Shown: in pieces, positions 31,895 to 42,556 of the stretch
Position numbering within the stretch: the first letter of the stretch is position 1
Layout of the letters: every line of letters begins with the position of its first letter
Assembly: GCA_937924505.1 (NCBI GenBank)
Contig: CALDSR010000003.1
Coordinates: 1 to 64,000, forward strand
Length of the DNA stretch: 64,000 nt
Reading direction: 5' to 3'
Origin: an uncultured Granulosicoccus sp.
GTDB taxonomy: Bacteria > Pseudomonadota > Gammaproteobacteria > Granulosicoccales > Granulosicoccaceae
The notes under the pieces: model-generated
Told to the model about the DNA's origin: nothing
What the model saw: the letters and a program-made list of their open reading frames with translations, nothing else
The model's database searches: none
Position numbers and translations under genes: made by a program

Positions 31895-32593
31895 ATGCAA
31901 CCATTTGTCATCAGCCCTCCATCTCAAGCTTCTATTGCGGTACGTGAGTCGTCATGTCGTTTTCCGGTACGGCGAATTTATTGTGTGGGGCGAAACTATG
32001 CGGCGCATGCGCGCGAGATGGGAAAGGATCCGGATCGTGAGCCGCCTTTTTTCTTTAGTAAACCCAGTGATGCAGTGGTAGATTCTGACGTTGCGGTCCC
32101 GTATCCGCCACGAACCGCTAATCTGCATTATGAAGTTGAACTCGTGCTGGGCATTGGCAAGGAAGGCAACAACATTCCAGTTGATGATGCGATGGATCAT
32201 ATCTGGGGCGCAACCATTGGTATCGATCTGACACGACGTGATGTCCAGAACGAGGCAAAGAAATTGGGTCGCCCCTGGGATATGGGAAAAGGCTTTGATC
32301 ACTCTGCACCGATCGCCGAACTGGTTCCCATCGCGGACGTCGATTCACTCGCCAGTGGCCGGATAGCGCTTGAGGTCAACGGTGAGCTGAAACAGGAAGG
32401 TGATCTGGCTGAGCAGATATGGTCAGTCGAGAATATCGTGTCATTACTCTCTGAATACGTTGTACTTGCGCCGGGCGATATCATCATGACGGGAACGCCC
32501 GCCGGTGTTGGTCCGGTTGTTCCGGGTGATGTGTTGTCCGGGGTCATCGCAGGTCTTGCGAGCATTCGAACCGATATTGTGGCCGTCACCTGA
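31895..32593 (+). CDS. Fumarylacetoacetate hydrolase-family protein
   Basis: 232 residues from ATG 31895, preceded by AGGA; a GTG at 31859 would add 12 residues. FAH fold: RIYCVGRNYAAHAREMG, YEVELVLGIGK (metal-binding Glu pair), DLTRRDVQNEAKKLGRPWDMGKGFDHSAP, IIMTGTPAGVGPV. Such enzymes hydrolyse or decarboxylate 2-oxo acids such as oxaloacetate or acylpyruvates. Exact substrate not known. Confidence 0.9.
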   Translation: MQPFVISPPSQASIAVRESSCRFPVRRIYCVGRNYAAHAREMGKDPDREPPFFFSKPSDAVVDSDVAVPYPPRTANLHYEVELVLGIGKEGNNIPVDDAMDHIWGATIGIDLTRRDVQNEAKKLGRPWDMGKGFDHSAPIAELVPIADVDSLASGRIALEVNGELKQEGDLAEQIWSVENIVSLLSEYVVLAPGDIIMTGTPAGVGPVVPGDVLSGVIAGLASIRTDIVAVT

Positions 32594-32638
32594 TACTCGT
32601 CCTTTTCCAGTCTATGCTCTTGTCAGGGAGATATGAGC

Positions 32639-33814
32639 ATGGCAAACAACAATGATGCCTTCGATAATTTTTTAAACAAAATCGAAGAGGCTATTCGTGG
32701 TGGCAGTAGCGGCGGTGGCAATAAACCGAACGGTAATCGCGGATCAGGCAATGGGTCTGGTGCCAATGGCAACGGCAATAATGGAAACGGCTCGGGCGGT
32801 ACTCCATTCAAGCGCCCGGCCGGTGGACGTGGCGGTAAAGGCTTTGGTCTTGGAGGCGGCAAGGGTGGCGGCTTCAAGGGTCTGTTTAGCGGTATCGGTT
32901 TGCTGGGCCTTGCGCTGATAGCAATAATTGTCATGACCGCCTCGTACACGATTCCCAGTGACTCTGTTGGTCTTGTGCAGCGCTTTGGTAAATATCACAA
33001 GGAAGTTGAACCTGGGCTGCATTTCAAATTGCCTTTAGGGGCTGACATCGTGTCCGTATTGCCGGTCAAACGCCAGTTGAAACAGGAATTCGGGTTTCAA
33101 ACCCGTGGCGCAACCAATCCAAATCAGCATCGAGACGATACAGCGCAGCAAAGTCAGATGGTGACCGGTGACCTGAATGCGGCGTTGGTTGAGTGGGTCG
33201 TGCAGTATCGGATTGAAGACCCGAGAAAGTACAGTTTCGATGTGCGAAATCCGGCAGAAACCTTACGGGATGTGTCCGAATCGGTCATGCGTTCAGTGGT
33301 TGGCGACAGAACGGTCGATGAGGTCATAACGATTGGTCGACAGGAGATTGAAGTAGAGGCATTGGCCAATATGCAGGCCTTGACCGCAAAATATGAAATG
33401 GGTGTCAGCATTGACCAGGTGCAGTTGAAAAACATCAATCCGCCGCGTCCGGTACAGGAATCATTCAATGAGGTGAATCAGGCACAACAAGAAAAGGAGA
33501 GCCTGATCAATGCAGCTCGCCGCCAATATAACAAGGATATTCCTTTGGCCGAAGGTGAGAAGGATCAGCGTATTCGAGCGGCTGATGGTTATCGTCTGAA
33601 ACGGGTCAATGAAGCCGAAGGTGATGCGGCTCGATTCAATGCCGTATTGACTGAATATGTCAAGGCACCGGACGTTACCCGTCGGCGCATCTATATCGAG
33701 ACTTTACAGGAAGTGTTGCCGTCAGTAGACGCCAAAATCATCGTAGACGACAACTCACAGCAGATACTGCCGTTGATGCACTTGCAAGGCGCTGCCAAAG
33801 GAATCGTCCAATGA
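32639..33814 (+). CDS. hflK: FtsH protease modulator HflK
   Basis: About 391 residues. The ATG at 32639 has CAGGGAG at a good distance; the ATG at 32633 is too close to it. The N-terminus is a low-complexity Gly/Asn tract (NGNGNNGNGSGG), then a membrane helix (GIGLLGLALIAIIVM) and an SPFH/band 7 domain (SDSVGLVQRFGKYHKEVEPGLHFKLP). With HflC it forms the large periplasmic cage around FtsH. It overlaps hflC by 4 bases (ATGA). Confidence 0.96.
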   Translation: MANNNDAFDNFLNKIEEAIRGGSSGGGNKPNGNRGSGNGSGANGNGNNGNGSGGTPFKRPAGGRGGKGFGLGGGKGGGFKGLFSGIGLLGLALIAIIVMTASYTIPSDSVGLVQRFGKYHKEVEPGLHFKLPLGADIVSVLPVKRQLKQEFGFQTRGATNPNQHRDDTAQQSQMVTGDLNAALVEWVVQYRIEDPRKYSFDVRNPAETLRDVSESVMRSVVGDRTVDEVITIGRQEIEVEALANMQALTAKYEMGVSIDQVQLKNINPPRPVQESFNEVNQAQQEKESLINAARRQYNKDIPLAEGEKDQRIRAADGYRLKRVNEAEGDAARFNAVLTEYVKAPDVTRRRIYIETLQEVLPSVDAKIIVDDNSQQILPLMHLQGAAKGIVQ

Positions 33815-34788
33815 AAGGTTTTTTGAGTGTCGTTGTGATTGCCGTGGTTGCCGCCTTTCTGGTGTTTGTTTCCGGGGCGGCGTATACCGTCGATGAACGC
33901 GAACAAGTCATTATTACTCAGTTTGGTAAACCGGTTGGCGAACCGGTGACAACAGCCGGACTCAAGTTCAAGATCCCGTTTATTCAACAAGTGAATCCGA
34001 TCGACAAACGTATCCTTGAATGGGATGGTGCGCCGAGTAATATGCCGACGAAGGACAAGCTTTACATAGCGGTGGATCTATTCGCTCGGTGGCGCATTGT
34101 TGAACCTTTGCAATTCTTTCAACGGTTGCGTGATGAACGAAGTGCGCAGTCTCGTCTTGATGACATACTCGGCTCTGAAACGCGCAACGCAGTAGCCAAA
34201 CACAAATTGATCGAGATTGTGCGCACTACGCGTGACCGAACTCCTCTACAAGATGAATCGCTGGGTGAAGCAAGCTCTGATACCTTGGGTGGACTGGTAC
34301 CGATAGCCAAAGGGCGCAAGTTGATAGAAGAGGAAATATTTGCCGCCGCAGCCAACAAGGTCGGCGTCTTCGGCATTGAGCTTCTGGATATTCGCTTCAA
34401 GCGAATCAACTACAACGAAAGTGTGCGCCCGAAGATTTACGATCGTATGATTTCAGAGCGCCGACAGATTGCTGAACGTTTTCGCTCGGAAGGAAACGGC
34501 GAGGCGGCGCGTATTACAGGTAATCGCGAGCGTGAACTGAATCGTATTCGCTCTGAGGCTTATCGAGAAGTGGAAGAGATTCGCGGGGCCGCGGATGCCA
34601 CCGCTACACAGATCTATGCCGATGCGTATGCGCAAAGTGATGTGGCGGCGGATTTCTACGAGTTCCAGAAAACCATGGATATGTACAAATCGGTCGTCAG
34701 TAACAATACGACGCTGATATTGTCCACCACGAGTGAGGCGTTTCAGTATCTCAATTCAATGGAACCTGCTTCGGAACTTGATCCCTAG
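33811..34788 (+). CDS. hflC: FtsH protease modulator HflC
   Basis: 325 residues. N-terminal membrane helix (LSVVVIAVVAAFLVFVSGAAY) and SPFH domain (TVDEREQVIITQFGKPVGEPV, GLKFKIPFIQQV), with the long coiled-coil C-terminus containing IYADAYAQ. Partner of HflK in regulating FtsH. The 3' end overlaps the convergent acyltransferase gene by 38 bases. Confidence 0.96.
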   Translation: MKGFLSVVVIAVVAAFLVFVSGAAYTVDEREQVIITQFGKPVGEPVTTAGLKFKIPFIQQVNPIDKRILEWDGAPSNMPTKDKLYIAVDLFARWRIVEPLQFFQRLRDERSAQSRLDDILGSETRNAVAKHKLIEIVRTTRDRTPLQDESLGEASSDTLGGLVPIAKGRKLIEEEIFAAAANKVGVFGIELLDIRFKRINYNESVRPKIYDRMISERRQIAERFRSEGNGEAARITGNRERELNRIRSEAYREVEEIRGAADATATQIYADAYAQSDVAADFYEFQKTMDMYKSVVSNNTTLILSTTSEAFQYLNSMEPASELDP

Positions 34789-36217
34789 ATAGGGTTGGCA
34801 GATTCTGCGTCGGCTGTGGGACGAGATGAGCTATTGAATTTGCGTAGTAGCGAATTATAGCCGTCTCGTCAGGGTTGGCACGTAGCAGTCCATCATCATC
34901 AATCAGTATTCGGCGTAAGGTCAGCATGCGTACACCGACCGTCACAGCGTAGTCGTAGTCGGCGCGTGGAATGTAGGCTCGATGGCCGAGCTCGGTCAGT
35001 TGGTCCAGCAGGTCAAGCACTTCGCGTTTGAGCTCGATTTCGCTGAAGATGCGTTCCGGTTGTGTAGCGAACAAATGCGCCACCAAGGCAACCGGCAGTA
35101 TCGGTGTGATGCTGCCGATGCGTTGCATCAAATCGTTGGCCAGTTCGCTGACATCATTGAGGATCAATGTATCCGGATCGAGACCAACACCCGGATGCTC
35201 GGCCATCCATTCTTTTAATGAAACCGGGGTGCCGAAATTTACACAGGCATAACCGTTGCGGTAGCGCTTCCCAAGTAGCGCCTGCCATAATGATTTGGTC
35301 AGATAACTTGCAACGGTGCGAACGCCAAAGAAGACATTTCGGCGTGGCAATTTCTCAGCCGCTCTGAGTTGGGTACGATCTTCGAAAACGCGATCGTAGT
35401 TGATACCGACGGGTATGAACATGATGTCACGCGGGCCACTTGGATCAAAACCACGGGTCAGATAACCGAGCAAGCCGAGTTTCGGTTCGCCGAGTGTGCC
35501 GTCGCGAGTCAGTCGCCCTTCAGGAAATACGGCTTGCGGAACACCACCTTCGGCTGCCATTTGCACATAGGCTTCCAGCACACGGCGATACAGAGGGTCG
35601 CCTGAATCACGTCGTACAAAATAGCCTCCCATAGCCCGAATAAGTTGCTGCAATGGCCAGACGCGCGCCCATTCGCCGACCGCGTAGGATAGTGCTGTAC
35701 GTTCGGCTGCTAGGTAGGTCGCCAGAATGTAATCCATATTGCTACGATGATTCATCAGGAAGACAACGCTGGTGTTCTCGTCAACGCGTCCAAGTTCGGC
35801 ATCATCGGCAAAACCAAGTCTTACCCTGTACAGGGCATGTACCAGGCGTCGTGCCACCCAATAGGCGGCTTTGAAGTACATCAGTGCGTTAAAGGCGGGG
35901 ACGATTTCACGCGCGTAACCATGCACTTCTTTCATCAAGGCTTCCCGCGGGATATTGCGCTCCTCTGACAATTCATCCACCAGGGACACGACGCGTGGAT
36001 GATAGTTAAGCCTGTCGATCAGCACTGTGCGATGCGTCAATTTGAAAGAGGGAATACGCAGTGCAAGGCGTGTATTGACTTCGGCGATCAGACGATTGGC
36101 CCGTCGCTGAAAATACCAGCGGGCGGACGGGAGCAGAAAATGCTGTAATACCCAGAGCACAGCGAGGCCAAGACCGAGCAACACCATCCATATCGGTAGT
36201 TCAATCGTTGATGTCAC
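34751..36217 (-). CDS. PlsB-like glycerol-3-phosphate acyltransferase family protein
   Basis: 488 residues from GTG 36217, which has AGGA upstream and starts a membrane segment (IWMVLLGLGLAVLWVLQHFLL); the frame is open to 36355 but that overlaps pgi. Acyltransferase blocks: NHRSNMDYIL (H-x4-D catalytic motif), GGYFVRRDSGDPLYR, AVFPEGRLTRDG and MFIPVGINYDR. This is the block order of PlsB, but the protein is much shorter than the ~800 residues of E. coli PlsB. Likely a phospholipid-synthesis acyltransferase; preference for glycerol-3-phosphate is not proven. Confidence 0.85.
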   Translation of the reverse strand: MTSTIELPIWMVLLGLGLAVLWVLQHFLLPSARWYFQRRANRLIAEVNTRLALRIPSFKLTHRTVLIDRLNYHPRVVSLVDELSEERNIPREALMKEVHGYAREIVPAFNALMYFKAAYWVARRLVHALYRVRLGFADDAELGRVDENTSVVFLMNHRSNMDYILATYLAAERTALSYAVGEWARVWPLQQLIRAMGGYFVRRDSGDPLYRRVLEAYVQMAAEGGVPQAVFPEGRLTRDGTLGEPKLGLLGYLTRGFDPSGPRDIMFIPVGINYDRVFEDRTQLRAAEKLPRRNVFFGVRTVASYLTKSLWQALLGKRYRNGYACVNFGTPVSLKEWMAEHPGVGLDPDTLILNDVSELANDLMQRIGSITPILPVALVAHLFATQPERIFSEIELKREVLDLLDQLTELGHRAYIPRADYDYAVTVGVRMLTLRRILIDDDGLLRANPDETAIIRYYANSIAHLVPQPTQNLPTLSRDQVPKQVPLN

Positions 36218-36353
36218 TCGATTTGTCCTGATGCTCCACGAGGGCTGGAACTGCCGATGACAAGATACGGACGGGCCGCCGGCGGAACAGCTACAATTGA
36301 GGCTCTTTATTACGCCTACGCGTGAACCCCTTCGCTGGTACTTTACTGCACCC

Positions 36354-38006
36354 ATGACAAAACCGATAGAGCTAGAGGAGTGGCAAGCACTCGAACGACA
36401 TCAGCTTGCGCACGCCCACACATCATTAAAGCAACTGTTTACGACCGATCCCGAGCGGTTCGAACGTTATCAGATGAGCGTTGCAGGCTTGTTTCTGGAT
36501 TACTCCAAGAATCACATCACTGACGAAACTCGGTCCTTGTTGCTGTCATTGGCTGAGCGACAGGACCTCACCGGGAAAATCAAAGCCCTGTTTGCTGGTG
36601 CCAAAGTCAATTCGACAGAGCACCGGGCAGCCTTGCATACTGCGCTGCGAAATCGCTCGGGCGAAGCGGTCATGGTTGATGGTCAAGATGTGATGCCGGG
36701 TGTGCTTGACGTACTGTCTCGCATGCGGGTTTTCTCGGAAGCTGTGCGAAGTGGACAATGGACCGGCTTCACTGGCAAACCGATCACCGATATTGTCAAT
36801 ATTGGAATCGGCGGTTCCGACCTTGGGCCTCTGATGGCCGTCGAAGCGCTTGCGCCATTTGCCCATGAACGCCTGAGCTTGCATTTTGTCTCGAATGTCG
36901 ATGACTCGCATCTGGTCTCGGCCCTTGCCAAGGTCGACCCGGAAACCACGTTGTTCGTGATCGCGTCAAAAACTTTTACAACGCAAGAGACGCTGACCAA
37001 TGCGCACTCGGCACGCGCGTGGTTTCTCGAATCTGATGCGAGTGAAAAAGATGTTGCCAAGCATTTTGTCGCCGTCTCGACCAATGGCGATGCGGTCGGT
37101 GAGTTCGGTATTGATACAACTAATATGTTCGGCTTCTGGGATTGGGTCGGTGGACGCTATTCCTTGTGGTCTGCCATCGGTCTGCCTATCGTTCTTGCCA
37201 TAGGCATGGATCGCTTTGAGCAGTTTTTGCAAGGTGGGCATGATATGGACATGCATTTTCGGGATGCGCCGCTAGCGGAGAATATGCCTGTCACGCTCGC
37301 ACTACTGACGATCTGGTATTCGAATTTTCGCGGCAGCACGAGTCATCTTATCGCACCCTATGATCAGTATTTACACCGTTTCCCTGCGTATCTGCAGCAG
37401 CTGACGATGGAAAGCAATGGTAAATCCGTGCACCACGATGGTAGTGAGGTGCGTCATGCCACCGGTCCGATAATCTGGGGTGAACCCGGTACCAATGGTC
37501 AACATGCTTTCTTTCAGCTGTTGCATCAGGGCACCCACATCATTCCGACTGACTTCATCATGCCGCTTGAATCGTTGAACCCGCTCGGTAATCACCATGA
37601 GTTGCTGATGGCCAATTGCTTTGCCCAATCAGAGGCACTGATGCTTGGCAAGGATAGCGAAGCGGTGACGATTGAGATGTCTGCAGCCGGTGTTGCAAAA
37701 GACGAAATCGAAAGGCTGCTCGGTCATCGCTGTTTTTCCGGCAACCGTCCGAGCAATACCATTCTTGCGCATAGAATGGACCCGCACACGCTGGGCGCCT
37801 TGATCGCGCTTTATGAGCACAAGGTTTATGTCGAAGCGGCTATCTGGGATATCAACCCGTTCGATCAGTGGGGTGTTGAGCTGGGAAAACAACTTGCCCG
37901 GTCGATTGTCTCGGAAATGCAAACTCAAGCATCTGTCGGTTCGCACGATGCGTCAACCAATGGATTGATCAATCGAGCGTTGAAGCTCAAAAATTTGCAC
38001 GCCTGA
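36354..38006 (+). CDS. pgi: Glucose-6-phosphate isomerase
   Basis: 550 residues from ATG 36354; the frame upstream to 36297 is outside family length. Interconverts glucose-6-phosphate and fructose-6-phosphate. Motifs: [27 protein letters not shown], the [14 protein letters not shown] segment, and C-terminal [12 protein letters not shown]. Seven bases separate it from parC, so they may share a transcript. Confidence 0.97.
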   Translation: MTKPIELEEWQALERHQLAHAHTSLKQLFTTDPERFERYQMSVAGLFLDYSKNHITDETRSLLLSLAERQDLTGKIKALFAGAKVNSTEHRAALHTALRNRSGEAVMVDGQDVMPGVLDVLSRMRVFSEAVRSGQWTGFTGKPITDIVNIGIGGSDLGPLMAVEALAPFAHERLSLHFVSNVDDSHLVSALAKVDPETTLFVIASKTFTTQETLTNAHSARAWFLESDASEKDVAKHFVAVSTNGDAVGEFGIDTTNMFGFWDWVGGRYSLWSAIGLPIVLAIGMDRFEQFLQGGHDMDMHFRDAPLAENMPVTLALLTIWYSNFRGSTSHLIAPYDQYLHRFPAYLQQLTMESNGKSVHHDGSEVRHATGPIIWGEPGTNGQHAFFQLLHQGTHIIPTDFIMPLESLNPLGNHHELLMANCFAQSEALMLGKDSEAVTIEMSAAGVAKDEIERLLGHRCFSGNRPSNTILAHRMDPHTLGALIALYEHKVYVEAAIWDINPFDQWGVELGKQLARSIVSEMQTQASVGSHDASTNGLINRALKLKNLHA

Positions 38007-38013
38007 TATCCCT

Positions 38014-40470
38014 ATGGCCGCCCGTAAAAAATCATCCAGTACTTCGAAAAAGAAGGCGAAAGCCGGTAAGGTCATGAAAAAGACCGCCAGTCAAAGCGCT
38101 AAAAAAATGTCGAAGAAAACGGCAAAAAAAACCAACGAAAAAGTGTCTGAAGATCAGCCGAAATCGCGATCCAGGAAGGCGATGCGAGCTGACAACCAGG
38201 AACGGCAACAGTCACTGGTTCTGGCAGGCCCGGAATTTCTCGGGGAATCGGTTGAGGAACTTTCGGTGAGTGCCTACACCGAAAAGGCTTACCTCGATTA
38301 TTCGATGTACGTTATTCTCGATCGGGCCTTGCCACATATCGGTGATGGTCTCAAGCCGGTGCAGCGACGCATCATCTATGCGATGTCAGAGCTTGGCTTG
38401 TCTGCCGTATCGAAGCACAAGAAATCCGCCCGAACCGTCGGTGATGTGCTCGGCAAGTTTCATCCGCACGGTGATACCGCCTGCTACGAAGCCATGGTAC
38501 TGATGGCTCAACCTTTTACCTACCGATACCCGCTTGTCGATGGCCAAGGAAACTGGGGTTCTCAGGATGACCCAAAATCCTTTGCTGCCATGCGCTACAC
38601 CGAGTCACGCCTGGCAAAATTCAGCAAGACGCTGTTGCAGGAACTGGGGCAGGGCACGGTTGATTTTGTCGCAAACTTTGATGGCACATTGAAGGAGCCT
38701 TCTTTATTGCCGTCCCGTCTGCCACATATTTTATTGAACAGTACGACAGGTATTGCTGTTGGTATGGCAACCGATATTCCGCCGCATAATGTGGTGGAAG
38801 TCGGCAATGCCTGTATTCATCTGCTCGATAAACCACGTGCGACCCTCGACGACTTGCTCTCGTATATCAAAGGGCCAGACTATCCAACGCCTGCTGAAAT
38901 CATATCTTCCGCTGAAGATATTCGGTCCATATATGAAACAGGCAATGGTGGTTTGCGTTGTCGTGCCATCTACGAACGGGAAGGGCCTGACATTATCGTT
39001 ACCGCGCTACCTTTTCAAGTCTCGGGTGCCAAAGTGTTGCAACAAATACATCAGCAGATGCAGGCAAAGAAACTGCCGATGGTCGAAGACTTGCGCGATG
39101 AATCCGATCATGAAAACCCTACCCGCCTGGTTATAACGCCACGGAGCAACCGGGTTGATGTTGGTGATCTGATGCAGCATCTTTTCGCGACCACAGATCT
39201 TGAACGAACCTATCGCGTCAACATGAACGTGATTGGCCTCGATGGCCGACCGCAGGTCAAAGCCCTGCTGCCAATGCTGAAGGAATGGCTTGTCTATCGT
39301 ATGGAAACCGTAAGACGTCGTTTGCAATGGCGGCTCGACAAGGTTGAGAAGCGGCTGCATATTCTTGAAGGACTGATGATCGCCTATCTCAATATCGATG
39401 AGGTCATCGCGATTATTCGCAACAACGATGAGCCGAAGCCGGTACTGATGAAACGGTTCAAAATCAGTGATGAACAGGCCGAAGCGATTCTTGAACTTAA
39501 ATTGCGTCATCTTGCGCAACTCGAGGAGATGAAGATACAGGGTGAGCAAGACAAGCTCATCGAAGAGCGGGACAGTCTGCAGGCGACCCTTGGCTCGGAT
39601 CGACGCATGAAGACCTTGGTCAAGAATGAACTCAAGGAAGATATACAAACCTATGGCGATGATCGCCGCTCGGCTATCGTTGCGCGTGAAGCTGCCCAGG
39701 CGATTTCCGAAGCAGATCTGATACCCAGTGAAGCGATAACGGTGGTGTTATCCGAACGCGGTTGGGTCAGGGCGGGCAAGGGCCTTGATGTTGACCCGCG
39801 CAGTCTTAATTACAAGGCAGGTGACGCGTTTCAGAGTGCGGCCCGCGGACGCACCAATGGCACCGCAATGTTTCTTGATTCCACCGGACGTGTGTACTGC
39901 GTGCCGGCACACGGTTTCCCGTCGGCGCGTGGACTGGGTGAACCGATCAGCGGTCGCCTGAAGCCTCCTGATGGATCACGCTTTATCAGTGTCTTGATGG
40001 GGGGGGACGATGAGAAATACTTGTTCTCCACCAGTGCAGGCTACGGTTTTGTCGCGACCCTCGGTGATCTGGTCAGCCGTAACAAGAGTGGCAAACTGGT
40101 TATCAGTGTGCCGGGTGGCGCGGAGGTTTTGCCAGCGGTTCCGGTCAAGTCACTGACCGAGGATGTTGTTGCGGCCATCAGTAGTTCTGGCAGCATGTTG
40201 ACCTTCCCGGTTGGTGAGCTACCGGAGATGTCCAAGGGCAAGGGCAACAAGATTTTCAATATTCCAGGCAAGAAGTTCAAGGCCGGTGAAGAGTCGATGG
40301 TGGCCTTGTCTGTTTTGTCATCAGGTGCCAAGCTGCGTATTACCAGCGGCAAAAGACATACGATTATCAAGTTTCGCGAGCTCGATGACTACGCAGGCAC
40401 CCGTGGGCAACGTGGGCGCAAACTACCGCGAGGATTCCAGACAGTCCAGCGTGTTGATATAGAGTCCTGA
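38014..40470 (+). CDS. parC: DNA topoisomerase IV subunit A with Lys-rich N-terminal extension
   Basis: 818 residues. From about residue 86 it follows Par[37 protein letters not shown], and catalytic Tyr195 in AMRYTESRL. The position equal to E. coli Ser80 is Thr155 and that of Glu84 is Glu159. The C-terminus has the shortened ParC-type beta-pinwheel, without the GyrA-box-rich arrangement. Residues 1-80 are an added basic tail ([33 protein letters not shown]) absent from E. coli ParC. Decatenates daughter chromosomes with ParE, which is not in the window. Confidence 0.95.
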   Translation: MAARKKSSSTSKKKAKAGKVMKKTASQSAKKMSKKTAKKTNEKVSEDQPKSRSRKAMRADNQERQQSLVLAGPEFLGESVEELSVSAYTEKAYLDYSMYVILDRALPHIGDGLKPVQRRIIYAMSELGLSAVSKHKKSARTVGDVLGKFHPHGDTACYEAMVLMAQPFTYRYPLVDGQGNWGSQDDPKSFAAMRYTESRLAKFSKTLLQELGQGTVDFVANFDGTLKEPSLLPSRLPHILLNSTTGIAVGMATDIPPHNVVEVGNACIHLLDKPRATLDDLLSYIKGPDYPTPAEIISSAEDIRSIYETGNGGLRCRAIYEREGPDIIVTALPFQVSGAKVLQQIHQQMQAKKLPMVEDLRDESDHENPTRLVITPRSNRVDVGDLMQHLFATTDLERTYRVNMNVIGLDGRPQVKALLPMLKEWLVYRMETVRRRLQWRLDKVEKRLHILEGLMIAYLNIDEVIAIIRNNDEPKPVLMKRFKISDEQAEAILELKLRHLAQLEEMKIQGEQDKLIEERDSLQATLGSDRRMKTLVKNELKEDIQTYGDDRRSAIVAREAAQAISEADLIPSEAITVVLSERGWVRAGKGLDVDPRSLNYKAGDAFQSAARGRTNGTAMFLDSTGRVYCVPAHGFPSARGLGEPISGRLKPPDGSRFISVLMGGDDEKYLFSTSAGYGFVATLGDLVSRNKSGKLVISVPGGAEVLPAVPVKSLTEDVVAAISSSGSMLTFPVGELPEMSKGKGNKIFNIPGKKFKAGEESMVALSVLSSGAKLRITSGKRHTIIKFRELDDYAGTRGQRGRKLPRGFQTVQRVDIES

Positions 40471-40563
40471 GGTCGCGAAGGCGCATCACCGTCGTCATTG
40501 AGGTAAAAACGATCGCAGGCCTTTGGATTTGCGGATAGTGGGAAACCTGCGGCCTGTCATCGT

Positions 40564-40583
40564 CACATCCGTCACTGGATGTG
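40564..40583. other. Hairpin between convergent parC and the REC-PAS gene
   Basis: CACATCC and GGATGTG pair perfectly over 7 bases around a 6-base loop. No T-run follows on either strand. It may mark the 3' ends of the converging transcripts. Confidence 0.35.
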
Positions 40584-40616
40584 CGAGTTGCGGCTTTACA
40601 ACGCCTTGACGATTGC

Positions 40617-41861
40617 TCAAGCTGCCCGACGGTGAGCGCCAAGCCGTCGGATCATGTCGTTGGCATCTAACGAATCGGGGGGCAGTGTCAAGGTGTTGAT
40701 CTTGATGCCGCTATTCGCATCAGTAAGACCCCCCAGTGAGCCGAGAACTTCATGAGCGTAGTTGGCCGCACTCCTCGATGGTTGATCGCTGGCAGGGCTC
40801 ACCAGCAGCAGTGCATTCTTGCTGGCCCGCGCCAACAAGGTTTTCTCGGGGAAGCAGCGTTTCAAGGTATCGTGTGCCCGGTTTATGGATAAGTCTTGCA
40901 AGGTTCGTTCGACGCCATCATTCGTTTGTGCTGATGCCAGTTCGGGGAATTGCACCAGCATCGCGGTATAGCGTCGAGCGGTGAGTGTGGAGCCAAGAAA
41001 CGATTGCAAGCGTGCATTCAAAGAGTCGGTTGCTGATACCTGCGACATACTTGCGTTGAGCAATGCCCCGGATTCGACGCTCTCGCTGGACGACCTTATT
41101 GGCTCGGGATCGATACTGATCAGCTGCGCCTGATGTGCAGGAAATTTTATCGCTTGTACGCAAACTTTATAGCGTTCCCCCGTTTGTACTGTGACTTCGA
41201 GTTGTGCAGGACTGTCCGCTGGCAGCTTCTCAATGGCAGTTCTTGATGCCGGCGACAGCCAATCTTCCCAGCGACTCCATACGTTATCGAGCGTTTTCAG
41301 GTCGCTCGATATCTGATTCGGGTCCAGCAATGACAGCAGAGAATCATTGGCGTCCAAAACAGCGTCCTCGCAACGCAACATGACCGCGTGCGGATGATTC
41401 GACAGGAGCGTATTGTGAATGCGTTGCTGCAGGTCGATTTTTTCGTTTGCCTGATGTAATTCGCTGATCAGCCGGCATTCATCGACGAGTTTGCCCAGAG
41501 CATGGCGCAAGGCGGCGGGCTTGCGCAAACTGACCACCTCGCTGGCGCCCTGTTGCAACCAGAGATCGAGCGGCCCTGCTTTCCTGTGTGGAACAACGAC
41601 CAGTACTCGCAGGTCCGGATATCGAAGCAGGCAGGCTGGCAGGCGCTCGTCGACATCTTCGAGCACCAATATCGCCAGATCGTGGTGATGTACCGCGAGT
41701 TCGTGGCGCAGGGCGACAGAGTCTCTGACGTCGACGATGTGCGACACTCGGCGACTGATGCTGACTTGGCGCTTCAATGATGCCTGTATCCGTTCATCGG
41801 CAGCCATCACAACCACCGACAACTGGACAGAATTTTTGGGTAGCTCGGTTCTGGTGCTCAC
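40617..41861 (-). CDS. Degenerate receiver-PAS-GGDEF-like signalling protein
   Basis: 414 residues. Residues about 14-115 look like a receiver fold (SVVVMAADERIQASLKRQ, DLAILVLEDVDERLPACLL, RVLVVVPHRKAGP, LQQGASEVVSLRKP), but the phospho-acceptor position is unclear. A coiled coil (about 120-150) and a PAS-like part (HPHAVMLRCEDAVLDANDSLL) come next. The last 130 residues resemble a diguanylate cyclase fold, with RASKNALLLVSP where GGDEF normally sits, so cyclase activity is lost. It is divergent from efp. Function unknown; probably a protein-interaction or c-di-GMP-related sensor. Confidence 0.6.
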   Translation of the reverse strand: MSTRTELPKNSVQLSVVVMAADERIQASLKRQVSISRRVSHIVDVRDSVALRHELAVHHHDLAILVLEDVDERLPACLLRYPDLRVLVVVPHRKAGPLDLWLQQGASEVVSLRKPAALRHALGKLVDECRLISELHQANEKIDLQQRIHNTLLSNHPHAVMLRCEDAVLDANDSLLSLLDPNQISSDLKTLDNVWSRWEDWLSPASRTAIEKLPADSPAQLEVTVQTGERYKVCVQAIKFPAHQAQLISIDPEPIRSSSESVESGALLNASMSQVSATDSLNARLQSFLGSTLTARRYTAMLVQFPELASAQTNDGVERTLQDLSINRAHDTLKRCFPEKTLLARASKNALLLVSPASDQPSRSAANYAHEVLGSLGGLTDANSGIKINTLTLPPDSLDANDMIRRLGAHRRAA

Positions 41862-41939
41862 GCGAGGTTAAATTTCGGGCTTGTGATGATCTAGATAAAG
41901 TGTAGTTAGACGGTCCCGAATTGCGCTGACTTTCTCCGC

Positions 41940-41945
41940 TATAAT
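41940..41945 (+). promoter_or_regulatory. Consensus -10 box upstream of efp
   Basis: A perfect TATAAT lies 41 bases before the efp ATG in the divergent gap. No convincing -35 is seen at standard spacing. Confidence 0.45.
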
Positions 41946-41986
41946 GCGAAGCCGCTTGCGGCAGTCAACGGACACTAGGGATCACC

Positions 41987-42556
41987 ATGGCGAACTACAG
42001 CACCAACGAATTCAAGGGCGGATTGAAAATCATGCTCGATGGCGATCCGCACAGCATCGTCAGCAACGAATTCGTCAAGCCCGGCAAGGGACAGGCCTTT
42101 ACCCGTACCAAGGTGCGTAACCTGAAAACCGGTCGGGTCGTCGAGCGAACCTTCAAATCGGGTGAAAGCGTTGAATCGGCTGATGTCATGGACACCGAAA
42201 TGCAGTACCTGTACTCCGACGGCGAGCTCTGGCATTTCATGGATCCGGCAACTTATGAACAACTCGCTGCTGACAAGACTGCGGTCGGTGACGCTCGCCT
42301 GTGGCTGATGGACGAGGCGATGTGTGAAGTTACCTTGTACAACGGGCAACCGCTGGCAGTCACGCCGCCCAACTTTGTTGAAATGGTGATCAAGGAAACT
42401 GACCCCGGTGTGCGTGGCGATACCGCAACCGGTGGTAACAAACCTGCCTATATGGAGACCGGTGCCGTCGTCAAGGTGCCGTTGTTCATTGAGGAAGGCG
42501 AGAAGATCAAGATTGACACACGCAATGGCGAGTATGTTTCCCGAGTCAAGTCTTGA
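41987..42556 (+). CDS. efp: Elongation factor P
   Basis: 189 residues. Three beta-barrel domains; begins [20 protein letters not shown] and carries the modified loop [10 protein letters not shown], whose lysine is the beta-lysylation site when EpmA is present. EF-P rescues ribosomes stalled on polyproline. The downstream overlap with epmA makes the modification route (EpmA-type) clear. Confidence 0.97.
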   Translation: MANYSTNEFKGGLKIMLDGDPHSIVSNEFVKPGKGQAFTRTKVRNLKTGRVVERTFKSGESVESADVMDTEMQYLYSDGELWHFMDPATYEQLAADKTAVGDARLWLMDEAMCEVTLYNGQPLAVTPPNFVEMVIKETDPGVRGDTATGGNKPAYMETGAVVKVPLFIEEGEKIKIDTRNGEYVSRVKS

